Under the pieces are notes generated by a model that saw nothing but the letters and a program-made list of their open reading frames with translations, was not told the DNA's origin and did no database searches. A stretch of DNA of 10,315 bases from Lachnospiraceae bacterium (GTDB taxonomy: Bacteria > Bacillota > Clostridia > Lachnospirales > Lachnospiraceae). The DNA lies in contig JAGCSS010000363.1 in assembly GCA_017964055.1 (NCBI GenBank), positions 1 through 10,315 on the forward strand, written 5' to 3'. Position numbers and translations under genes: made by a program. This document shows positions 1 to 6,290 of this stretch, piece by piece. Each line of letters begins with the position of its first letter. Position 1 is the first letter of the stretch.

Positions 1-44
1 CAGGCAGCAGTATCAAAACCAACCCGAGTAAAACAATATTCAAC

Positions 45-60
45 CGTTTTTCGAAAACGT
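45..60. promoter_or_regulatory. operator-like palindrome upstream of sugar-binding protein gene
   Basis: The sequence CGTTTTTCGAAAACGT contains the perfect 10-bp palindrome TTTTCGAAAA (48-57). It is flanked by CG on the left and CG on the right, offset by one extra T. AT-rich arms around a central CG, with outer CG steps, resemble operators of LacI-family sugar regulators. It lies just upstream of a TATAAAAT box at 73-80, about where a -35 element would be, so a bound repressor there could block transcription. No regulator gene is in the window. Assignment to a LacI-type regulator is inference; the palindrome itself is seen directly. Confidence 0.35.
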
Positions 61-72
61 GTAAGAATACGA

Positions 73-80
73 TATAAAAT
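73..80 (+). promoter_or_regulatory. possible -10 element for the importer operon
   Basis: TATAAAAT at 73-80 is a good match to a sigma-A -10 hexamer (TATAAA). No convincing -35 is seen at 16-18 bp spacing: the corresponding bases (about 49-55) are TTTCGAA and belong to the operator-like palindrome. A start near 86 would give a leader of about 95 nt before the ATG. A weaker alternative is TTGATT at 102-107 with TATGCT at 129-134, but its 21-bp spacing is too long. A promoter must exist somewhere in this leader unless transcription enters from upstream. Confidence 0.3.
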
Positions 81-166
81 CTAACCAAGACAAACCGAAC
101 GTTGATTTACCTCATGCATTCAATCAGCTATGCTTATCCCAGACGCAATGAAACCGCGTTAAATAT

Positions 167-175
167 AAGGAGGAG
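167..175 (+). promoter_or_regulatory. strong ribosome binding site for the binding-protein gene
   Basis: AAGGAGGAG is a near-perfect complement to the 16S 3' end and lies 6 nt before the ATG at 182. This fits the high expression expected of a binding protein. Confidence 0.85.
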
Positions 176-181
176 AATGTA

Positions 182-1138
182 ATGAGGAAAATTTCAAAAG
201 TTTTGGCACTTGTTCTGGTTCTTATCCTGGCTCTTTCGATGAGCGCTTGCTCAAAGAAGTCGGGAAACATCAAGGTCGGCGTTGTTAACAACCCCCCTTC
301 GGAGTCCGGTTACCGCGAGGCTAACGTTAAGGACATGGAAGCAGTTTTCTCAAAGGAAAACGGCTATGATCTGAAGACCTACTACAGCATCAAGAACGAC
401 GATCAGCTTCAGGCTGCTCAGGGCTTCATCACAGAGGGCGTTGATTACCTGCTTATCTCTGCAGCCGAGACCACAGGATGGGATGCGGTTCTCAAGAAGG
501 CTAAGGAAGCCGGCATCAAGGTTTACTTATTCGACCGTATGATCGATGTAAGCGAAGACCTCTATGAGGCAGCGGTTGTTTCAGACATGGCTAAGGAAGG
601 CGAGACAGCAGTTAACTGGCTCCTCGGCCAGAACCTTCCCGAGTACAAGGTTATCCACATCCAGGGAGCTATGGGTTCCGACGCACAGATCGGACGTACC
701 GGTGCTCTTGACGCTCAGTTTGCTTCGGGCAAGATGACAAAGGTTGTTCAGCAGACAGCTACATGGGATGAGGCAGAAGCTAAGAAGATCGTTGAGTCCG
801 TTATCAACAGCGGTGAAGATTTCAACGTTATCTACGCAGAGAACGACGGTATGGCAAAGGGCGCCGTTGCGGCTCTTGATGAGAACGGTATCACCCACGG
901 TGTTGACGGCAAGGTTATCGTTATGGGCTTCGACTGCAATAAGTGGGCATTAAGAGAACTGCTCGCAGGCAAGTGGAACTATGACGGACAGTGCTCACCT
1001 TTCCAGGCTCAGATCATCAGCGATCTGATCAAGAGCGGAAAGGCTCCTTCGTCGAAGAAGATCATCAACGAGGAGAAGGGCTTTGACGCAACAAAGCTTA
1101 CTCAGAGCGATATCGATACTTACGGTCTCGGCGAATGA
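182..1138 (+). CDS. ytfQ: sugar ABC transporter substrate-binding lipoprotein (YtfQ-like)
   Basis: This is the extracytoplasmic sugar-binding component of an ABC importer of the periplasmic-binding-protein type 1 (RbsB/YtfQ) fold. The 318-residue length is normal. The N-terminus is a lipoprotein signal: basic MRKISK, a hydrophobic run to about residue 18, then a lipobox-like MSAC with Cys23, so the mature protein should be lipid-anchored outside the membrane. YtfQ-like signatures follow: ESGYR (41-45; ESGWR in E. coli YtfQ), TGW (98-100), the stretch around LFDRMIDV (116-123), and ENDGM (220-224). In E. coli YtfQ this family binds galactofuranose; the bifidobacterial relative FruE binds fructose. 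The substrate is therefore a furanose-form or related sugar, undetermined here. It is the first gene of the importer operon. The start is fixed by the AAGGAGGAG site. Codon use (many GTT, GCT, AAG) differs from downstream genes, as expected for high expression. The symbol denotes family membership, not proven orthology. Confidence 0.9.
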   Translation: MRKISKVLALVLVLILALSMSACSKKSGNIKVGVVNNPPSESGYREANVKDMEAVFSKENGYDLKTYYSIKNDDQLQAAQGFITEGVDYLLISAAETTGWDAVLKKAKEAGIKVYLFDRMIDVSEDLYEAAVVSDMAKEGETAVNWLLGQNLPEYKVIHIQGAMGSDAQIGRTGALDAQFASGKMTKVVQQTATWDEAEAKKIVESVINSGEDFNVIYAENDGMAKGAVAALDENGITHGVDGKVIVMGFDCNKWALRELLAGKWNYDGQCSPFQAQIISDLIKSGKAPSSKKIINEEKGFDATKLTQSDIDTYGLGE

Positions 1139-1164
1139 TTAAAGCATTAATCGAATGATCTATG

Positions 1165-1200
1165 ACGGCGCAGCTGGGAAAAACAGGCTGCGCCGTTTTT
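1165..1200 (+). terminator. intrinsic terminator/attenuator between binding protein and ATPase
   Basis: A perfect 10-bp stem, ACGGCGCAGC (1165-1174) with GCTGCGCCGT (1187-1196), encloses a 12-nt loop and runs into TTTTT (1196-1200). Partial termination here would make more transcript for the binding protein than for the membrane and ATPase components, a common arrangement in binding-protein-dependent importers. The T-run ends one base before the ATPase ribosome binding site, so no separate promoter for the downstream genes fits between them and those genes depend on read-through. Confidence 0.85.
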
Positions 1201-1201
1201 C

Positions 1202-1209
1202 AGGAGGAG
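1202..1209 (+). promoter_or_regulatory. ribosome binding site that decides the ATPase start
   Basis: AGGAGGAG lies 4 nt before ATG 1214 and only 1 nt before the in-frame TTG at 1211. The ATG is therefore the better start; the extra N-terminal codon of a TTG start is unlikely to be used. Confidence 0.75.
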
Positions 1210-1213
1210 TTTG

Positions 1214-2725
1214 ATGGATTCAAAAATGCAGGAAAGCACATTGCTGCAGATGCGCCATATAGAGAAGCGTTTCCCCGGAGTGCTTGCGCTTCACAATGTT
1301 GATTTTACCCTGAGAAAGGGCGAGATCCATGCGCTCATGGGCGAGAATGGAGCCGGAAAATCGACTCTTATCAAGATACTTACGGGCGTTTATCAGATGG
1401 ACGGCGGCGTGATCTCGATCGAAGGGGAAAACGTCAGCATCCGTTCGCCTCAGGACGCTCAGAACAAGGGTATCAGTACCGTTTACCAGGAGATCACGCT
1501 CTGCCCGAACCTGACCGTTGCCGAGAACATGTTCATCGGCAGGGAGAGCGGCGCGTGGATAAAGCGTAAGGACTATGAACAGCGTGCCGACGAGATCCTG
1601 AAGAGCCTCGGAATCCCGGCAAGAAGCACGCAGCAGCTCGGAAGCTGCTCGCTCGCGGTACAGCAGATGGTGGCGATCGCGCGCGCGGTGGACATGAAAT
1701 GTAAGGTGCTCATTCTGGACGAGCCCACATCTTCACTCGACGACAAAGAAGTAAACATGCTCTTCGACCTGATGAGAGATCTGAAAAAACAGGGCGTGGG
1801 CATTATCTTCGTAACTCATTTCCTGGAGCAGGTTTATGAGGTCAGCGACAGGATCACGGTTCTGCGAAACGGTGAGCTGGTAGGCGAATACCTGACCGAG
1901 GATCTGCCGCAGGTCGAGCTGGTCGCAAAGATGATAGGCAAGGAGCTGGACGAGCTGAGCGCTCTCGGAGAGGGCGAAGAGGAGAAAGAAAGCGTCAAAG
2001 AGGTATTTTACGAGGCGGAGGGCCTTTCGAGCAGCGACGCCATGCCGTTTGATTTCTGTATACATAAGGGAGAGGTTAACGGATTTACCGGTCTGCTCGG
2101 TTCCGGCAGGAGCGAGAGCGTCAGGGCCATTTTCGGCGCCGACAAGGTTAACGGCGGAGCTGTCAAGATCAAAGGCGAGCCCGTAAAGATCACGCGTCCG
2201 ATAGACGCTATGAAGCACGGCATCGGGTATCTGGCTGAGGACAGAAAACGCGACGGTATCATCGCCGAGCTCAGTGTAAGAGAGAATATAATACTTGCGC
2301 TGCAGGTAATGAACGGATTCTTTAAGCCGATCAGCCGCAGCGAATCCGAAGCATTTGCGGATGAATACATAAAAGTTTTGAACATAAAGACTGCGAGCCG
2401 CGAAACACCCGTAGGGTCCTTAAGCGGCGGCAATCAGCAGAAAGTGATACTCGCCAGATGGCTGCTCACTCATCCGGACTATCTGATCCTTGACGAGCCG
2501 ACGCGAGGCATCGATGTCGGGACCAAGCTCGAGATCCAGAAGCTCGTGCTCAAACTCGCGGAGGAGGGCGTGAGCGTGACCTTCATTTCCTCTGAGGTTG
2601 AGGAAATGCTGCGTACCTGCAGCCGCCTTATCGTCATGCGCGACAGGCACATCGTGGGCGAGCTCAAGGGCCGCGACCTGAATCAGTCGCAGGTTATGAA
2701 AACTATCGCGGGAGGTGAGGCTTGA
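1214..2725 (+). CDS. ytfR: sugar ABC transporter ATP-binding protein, two fused ABC domains (YtfR-like)
   Basis: This is the cytoplasmic motor of the importer, hydrolysing ATP to drive uptake through the two permeases encoded next. It has 503 residues from ATG 1214, the normal size for the RbsA/MglA/YtfR family of tandem ATPases. Domain 1: Walker A GENGAGKST (43-51), Q-loop YQE (91-93), a divergent signature SLAVQQ (146-151), Walker B VLILDE (165-170) and switch His202. Domain 2: Walker A-like GLLGSGRSE (293-301) with Arg in place of the usual Lys, canonical signature LSGGNQQ (403-409), Walker B YLILDE (423-428), and Ser460 where the switch His would be. This asymmetry is usual for the family, in which domain 2 is the degenerate one. 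An acidic linker (about 250-262) joins the halves. The stop codon is followed after 1 nt by the first permease start, indicating co-transcription. Family is certain; the transported sugar is not. Confidence 0.92.
   Translation: MDSKMQESTLLQMRHIEKRFPGVLALHNVDFTLRKGEIHALMGENGAGKSTLIKILTGVYQMDGGVISIEGENVSIRSPQDAQNKGISTVYQEITLCPNLTVAENMFIGRESGAWIKRKDYEQRADEILKSLGIPARSTQQLGSCSLAVQQMVAIARAVDMKCKVLILDEPTSSLDDKEVNMLFDLMRDLKKQGVGIIFVTHFLEQVYEVSDRITVLRNGELVGEYLTEDLPQVELVAKMIGKELDELSALGEGEEEKESVKEVFYEAEGLSSSDAMPFDFCIHKGEVNGFTGLLGSGRSESVRAIFGADKVNGGAVKIKGEPVKITRPIDAMKHGIGYLAEDRKRDGIIAELSVRENIILALQVMNGFFKPISRSESEAFADEYIKVLNIKTASRETPVGSLSGGNQQKVILARWLLTHPDYLILDEPTRGIDVGTKLEIQKLVLKLAEEGVSVTFISSEVEEMLRTCSRLIVMRDRHIVGELKGRDLNQSQVMKTIAGGEA
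2711..2720 (+). promoter_or_regulatory. ribosome binding site that decides the first permease start
   Basis: GGAGGTGAGG lies inside the last codons of the ATPase gene and 6 nt before ATG 2727. A possible GTG start at 2715 falls within this site, so it cannot use it. The ATG at 2727 is therefore preferred. Confidence 0.75.
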
Positions 2726-2726
2726 G

Positions 2727-3812
2727 ATGAAGAAAGAAAAAACAAAATTCTTTTCGACGGGCCTCGGACAGCTGACGATCCCGCTCGTCGCGATCTTCCT
2801 GCTCGTGATCTTCAACCTGATCAGGGATCCCTCATTCTTCGGGATCGTGCTCGGACATAACAATGACGGAAACATTGTTCTTTCGGGCAATCTGATAAGC
2901 ATTATCAACGGCGCGAGCGAACTTGCCGTTCTGGCCATGGGAATGACACTGGTAACGGCGGCCTGCGGCGGACAGGATATAAGTGTGGGCGCGGCTGCGG
3001 CCATTGCGGGCAGCGTTTTCGTAAAAGTGCTTAAATCCGGCGGATCGATCGGCGGCGGAAAGGTTCTGATCGCTTTCATCGCCGCATGTGTTGTGGCGAT
3101 GCTCTTCGGAACATTTAACGGCACGCTCGTTGCGGTATTCAGGATCCAGCCGATGATCGCGACCCTGATACTCTATACCTGCGGACGTTCGATCGCGTAC
3201 TGGATAAACGGCGGCGCGACACCGACCGTCAGCAGCCCGATCATCACGGCAATAGGCGGCTTTATTCCGGGGATCCCGGTTCCGACGCCCATTATCATCG
3301 TTGTGATCGTCGCGATCCTTTTCAAACTGGTATTTCATTTTACATCGCTTGAACTGTTCACGCAGTCCGTCGGCATCAACGGCAGCGCGGCGCGTCTGAA
3401 CGGTATCAATTCAACATTTATCAAGCTTCTGTCCTTCATTATCCTCGGTGTCTGCGTGGCGGTATCGGGAAGCATCGGCGTGAGCCGTCTCGGACTGATC
3501 AACCACGAGACGCTGCTGCTCGATATCGAAATGGATACGATCCTTGCGGTGGCCATCGGAGGCAATAACCTCGGCGGCGGCAAATTCAGGATCAGCGGCA
3601 GCATCATCGGTGCATATGTTATCCAGATGCTGACGGTAACGCTCTATGCGATGAAGGTTTCATCCACCGACGTTAAGGCGTACAAGGCGATAGTTATCAT
3701 CCTGCTCGTAGTCATCGGTTCGCCCGTGATCAAGAGCCGTTTCGAGAAACTCATGTCGCGCTTTAAGAACGGCAGGTCGGAAATATCGGCGAAAGGAGCG
3801 GGTGAATCATGA
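2727..3812 (+). CDS. ytfT: sugar ABC transporter permease (YtfT-like, BPD_transp_2 family)
   Basis: This is one of two membrane subunits forming the sugar channel of the importer. From ATG 2727 it is 361 residues, typical for the RbsC/YtfT family. Hydrophobic segments lie at about 16-31, 64-80, 84-100, 113-135, 143-160, 186-203, 232-250, 270-283, 291-308 and 319-333. The family motif GQDISVG (82-88) is present, equivalent to GxIDLSVG in RbsC. So are SVGINGSAARLNGI (214-227) and AIGGNNLGGG (276-285), the loop regions that match the conserved cytoplasmic coupling segments of this family. A basic, charged tail (about 337-361) ends in the cytoplasm. The gene begins 1 nt after the ATPase stop and overlaps the next permease by ATGA. 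Having two different permeases distinguishes Ytf-type systems from RbsC homodimers. Confidence 0.88.
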   Translation: MKKEKTKFFSTGLGQLTIPLVAIFLLVIFNLIRDPSFFGIVLGHNNDGNIVLSGNLISIINGASELAVLAMGMTLVTAACGGQDISVGAAAAIAGSVFVKVLKSGGSIGGGKVLIAFIAACVVAMLFGTFNGTLVAVFRIQPMIATLILYTCGRSIAYWINGGATPTVSSPIITAIGGFIPGIPVPTPIIIVVIVAILFKLVFHFTSLELFTQSVGINGSAARLNGINSTFIKLLSFIILGVCVAVSGSIGVSRLGLINHETLLLDIEMDTILAVAIGGNNLGGGKFRISGSIIGAYVIQMLTVTLYAMKVSSTDVKAYKAIVIILLVVIGSPVIKSRFEKLMSRFKNGRSEISAKGAGES

Positions 3813-4840
3813 AGAAAGACAAAATGACTCGCAGGGAGCCCCTTACCGATACACAGCTGCTGATGTCGATCACGATCGGTATCTTCATGGTGATGTACAT
3901 TCTCGCCATGATCCTGTTCGGCGGAGGATTTCTCCATGCCCAGCAGATATTTGACATGCTGAACGACAACGCCAGCCTGATCATCGTTTCCTGCGGCCTT
4001 ACGATCGTTATGATCGGCGGCGGCATAGATATCAGCGTGGGCGCCGTGACCTCGCTCGTTGTAATGAGCTGCGTGCTGTACCTCAACAACGGCGGAAACA
4101 TCTTTGTCTCGATCCTGCTGGCTCTGGGCATCGGACTCGCGTTCGGCGCGGTGCACGGATTCCTGATCAGCTATCTCGAGATACAGCCCTTTATCGTTAC
4201 GCTCGCGGGCATGTTCTTCGCGAGGGGCATGACAACTATCCTGTCGGTCAATCCGCAGAAGATCGCGCATGAAGGTTTCTTAAAACTTATGGACGCGAAG
4301 CTGGAGATCGGCTGGCTCGGATATGTCGCAAAGAATGGGAACAAGGTTCCCGCACGCATCGAGCTCGGCGTTATCGTCGCGATCGTGTGCGTGGCCGTGA
4401 TATTCATAGTGCTTAAATACGTCCGCCTCGGACGCAACTTCTACGCGATGGGCGGCAACCAGACCAGCGCCCTGATGCTCGGTATCAATATCAAGCGCAC
4501 GCGTTTCTTAAGTTATCTGATCAGCGGCCTGTTAAGCGGTATTTCGGGTTATGTGTTCATGATGCATACAGGTGCCGGCAATGCGACCAACGCTGCAGGC
4601 ATGGAAATGAACGCGATCGCTTCGTCGATCATCGGCGGCACGCTGCTGACCGGCGGCGTGGGCAACGTGATCGGAACCTTCTTCGGTGCGATGACGCTGA
4701 CTACCATCAAGAAGATCGTTGTTTCGAGCGGTCTGAACGATCCCTGGTGGCAGAGCATTACCACCGGAGGCATGCTGTGCTTCTTCATCCTGCTGCAGAG
4801 CGTGGTGCTCGGCAGGAGAGCGGCAAAGAAGAAAAACTGA
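3809..4840 (+). CDS. yjfF: sugar ABC transporter permease (YjfF-like, BPD_transp_2 family)
   Basis: This is the second, distinct membrane subunit of the importer, expected to pair with the preceding permease. It is 343 residues with hydrophobic segments at about 16-38, 55-70, 76-91, 98-120, 126-146, 184-203, 233-252, 270-295 and 317-334. Family motifs are GGGIDISVG (70-78), AMGGNQTSALMLGI (213-226) and SIIGGTLLTGG (273-283). The C-terminal WWQ (313-315), an aromatic/LQ-rich last helix and a short basic tail follow. Its ATG overlaps the upstream TGA (ATGA, 3809-3812), so translation is probably coupled; GAAAGGAG at 3791-3798 serves as ribosome binding site. It is the last gene of the importer operon, followed by a long hairpin. 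Permease family is sure. The YjfF rather than YtfT assignment rests on gene order and motif style. Confidence 0.87.
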   Translation: MKKDKMTRREPLTDTQLLMSITIGIFMVMYILAMILFGGGFLHAQQIFDMLNDNASLIIVSCGLTIVMIGGGIDISVGAVTSLVVMSCVLYLNNGGNIFVSILLALGIGLAFGAVHGFLISYLEIQPFIVTLAGMFFARGMTTILSVNPQKIAHEGFLKLMDAKLEIGWLGYVAKNGNKVPARIELGVIVAIVCVAVIFIVLKYVRLGRNFYAMGGNQTSALMLGINIKRTRFLSYLISGLLSGISGYVFMMHTGAGNATNAAGMEMNAIASSIIGGTLLTGGVGNVIGTFFGAMTLTTIKKIVVSSGLNDPWWQSITTGGMLCFFILLQSVVLGRRAAKKKN

Positions 4841-4865
4841 CATTATCATTTTTTCATACTGTCCT

Positions 4866-4925
4866 ACGTAACAGTCCGCAGACGGCCGGGGGAGGAAGGC
4901 TGCCTGCGGGCTGTTGCGTTGTTCT
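4866..4925 (+). terminator. long hairpin closing the importer operon (probable terminator)
   Basis: ACGTAACAGTCCGCAG (4866-4881) pairs with CTGCGGGCTGTTGCGT (4904-4919) over 16 bp with no bulge. Two of the pairs are G-U wobbles when read as + strand RNA; on the opposite strand they would be A-C mismatches, so the structure belongs to the + strand. The 22-nt apical part may fold a little further (GGCC with GGCT). What follows is only a broken U-run (TTGTTCT, 4919-4925), so it may terminate inefficiently or mainly protect the 3' end of the importer message. Confidence 0.65.
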
Positions 4926-4934
4926 GAAAATAAG

Positions 4935-4962
4935 TCGCATTATACCCGAAATATGCTATACT
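4935..4962 (+). promoter_or_regulatory. extended -10 promoter for the acyltransferase operon
   Basis: TGCTATACT (4954-4962) is an extended -10 (TGn plus TATACT, one mismatch from TATAAT). A weak -35, TCGCAT (4935-4940), lies 16 bp upstream. A start around 4969, in the A-rich run, would give a leader of about 25 nt. It sits directly after the importer terminator and is the only good promoter seen before the acyltransferase, so it probably drives the whole following gene cluster. Confidence 0.65.
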
Positions 4963-4993
4963 TAAAAAAAACACCGATCACAGAGGTTACACG

Positions 4994-6250
4994 ATGAAAA
5001 AGGAATTTGAACGTTTTGACATGAAAAAGCCCCCGGTGCGCACCAAATGGTATCTGCGCCCGCTGACCTGGCTGCTCAGCATGCCGGACGTATGGAAGCA
5101 TAAGAATATACTGCATAAAGAGGGTACTGAGGGGCTTAAGGCGCCCTTTGTCCTGCTCTGCAACCATAACGCGTTCATGGATTTCAAAGTGGCGACAAAG
5201 GCCATTTTCCCGATGCGCGCGAATTATGTTGTGGCGATCGACGGATTTATAGGCAGAGAGCAGCTCCTGCGCAATGTCGGCTGCATCTGCAAGAGGAAAT
5301 TCACGAACGACACGATGCTTGTCCGCCAGCTCATGCGCACGGTAAAAAACGGCGATGTGGCCGTGATCTACCCCGAGGCGAGGTATTCTCTCTGCGGTAC
5401 GACGGCAGTCCTGCCCGAATCGCTCGGGAAGCTGTGTAAGCTCCTAAAGGTCCCGGTGGCTGTGCTGATCTGCCACGGACATCATGTGAATTCGCCCTTC
5501 TGGAATCTGCATGACAGGGGAGTAAAGCCCACAGAGGCCGAGTATAAGCTGCTCTATACCGCGGAAGAACTGGCATCCGCGCCTGTGGATGAGATCAACA
5601 GAAAAATAGTCGAGGCATTTCAATACGACGATTTCGCATGGCAGAAGGAAAAGGGCATCAGGGTCACTTACAAGGGCCGTGCGGAAGGCCTGCACAAGAT
5701 ACTCTATCAGTGTCCCGCATGCCGCGCCGAGTTTAAGATGCGCTCGAAAGGGACTATCCTTTCCTGCGGCGCATGCGGCAAGGACTGGGCGATGACCGAG
5801 CTATCTGAGCTGCGCGCGGTAAAAGGCGAGACCGAGTTTTCGCATATCCCCGACTGGTATGAGTGGGAGCGCGCGAACGTGCGCCGTGAGGTTGAAGCGG
5901 GCACATATTCATCGGGCGTGCTGCCCGTGCATGTTGATACCCTGCCGAACGCGAAGAAGTTCATCCGCCTCGGAAACGGCACACTGGTGCATGACATGAA
6001 CGGATTTACGGTCCGCGGAACGGACGTTGACGGCGATCCGTTCGAGATGATAAAGAACGTGCCTTCGCTGTATTCCTGCCACATCGAATACGAGTATCTC
6101 GGCAAATACGGTGACTGTGTCGACCTTAATACCCTGGAGGATACCTGGTACATCTATCCCGAGCCGGATAAATGCGAGTTCGCGGTGACCAAGATGGCCA
6201 TTGCCACCGAGGAACTGTATGAGGATTACAGGAGAAAACAGGCGAAATGA
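4994..6250 (+). CDS. PlsC-like lysophospholipid acyltransferase with C-terminal zinc ribbon and unassigned domain
   Basis: The N-terminal part (about 45-210) is a glycerolipid acyltransferase (LPLAT/PlsC) domain. It has the catalytic HX4D motif NHNAFMD with His58 and Asp63, a basic region around residues 98-103, and IYPEARYS (125-132) in the place of the usual FPEGTRS motif. Such enzymes move an acyl chain from acyl-ACP or acyl-CoA to a lysophospholipid at the inner face of the membrane. No clear transmembrane helix is seen. Residues 240-261 form a zinc ribbon with two CxxC knuckles (Cys240/Cys243 and Cys258/Cys261). The remaining ~155 residues look beta-rich and I do not recognise them. At 418 residues the protein is far longer than ordinary PlsC (about 240). 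The ATG at 4994 follows a modest AGAGG (4982-4986) by 7 nt. It is the first gene after a good promoter. The acyltransferase fold is confident; the exact substrate is unknown. Confidence 0.8.
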   Translation: MKKEFERFDMKKPPVRTKWYLRPLTWLLSMPDVWKHKNILHKEGTEGLKAPFVLLCNHNAFMDFKVATKAIFPMRANYVVAIDGFIGREQLLRNVGCICKRKFTNDTMLVRQLMRTVKNGDVAVIYPEARYSLCGTTAVLPESLGKLCKLLKVPVAVLICHGHHVNSPFWNLHDRGVKPTEAEYKLLYTAEELASAPVDEINRKIVEAFQYDDFAWQKEKGIRVTYKGRAEGLHKILYQCPACRAEFKMRSKGTILSCGACGKDWAMTELSELRAVKGETEFSHIPDWYEWERANVRREVEAGTYSSGVLPVHVDTLPNAKKFIRLGNGTLVHDMNGFTVRGTDVDGDPFEMIKNVPSLYSCHIEYEYLGKYGDCVDLNTLEDTWYIYPEPDKCEFAVTKMAIATEELYEDYRRKQAK

Positions 6251-6278
6251 CCGGACTGATGTAAATACCGATCCCTGT

Positions 6279-6285
6279 AGGAGGT
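6279..6285 (+). promoter_or_regulatory. strong ribosome binding site for the HerA-like ATPase gene
   Basis: AGGAGGT lies 5 nt before ATG 6291, within the 40-nt gap after the acyltransferase stop. No terminator or promoter is seen in that gap. Confidence 0.8.
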
Positions 6286-6290
6286 AATTT

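Noticed and set aside
1..84. Open frame from position 1 to a TAA at 82-84 (27 codons) as a possible tail of an upstream gene
   Set aside because: Another forward frame is also open over nearly the same stretch, the codons are unlike the other genes here, and no recognisable protein motif is visible. I treat it as leader sequence.
103..126. Small inverted repeat TGATT...AATCA in the leader
   Set aside because: Five-base arms separated by 14 nt in AT-rich DNA are expected by chance.
2149..2151. Lys-to-Arg change in the second Walker A of the sugar ATPase, and Ser in place of the second switch His, as signs of a broken protein
   Set aside because: Degenerate second domains with GxGR and no switch His are normal for RbsA/MglA/YtfR ATPases.
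3644..4270. Long reverse-strand frame of 208 codons across the two permease genes
   Set aside because: It lies fully opposite two well-supported genes, has no ribosome binding site or recognisable domain, and has the low-complexity charged composition typical of antisense shadow frames.
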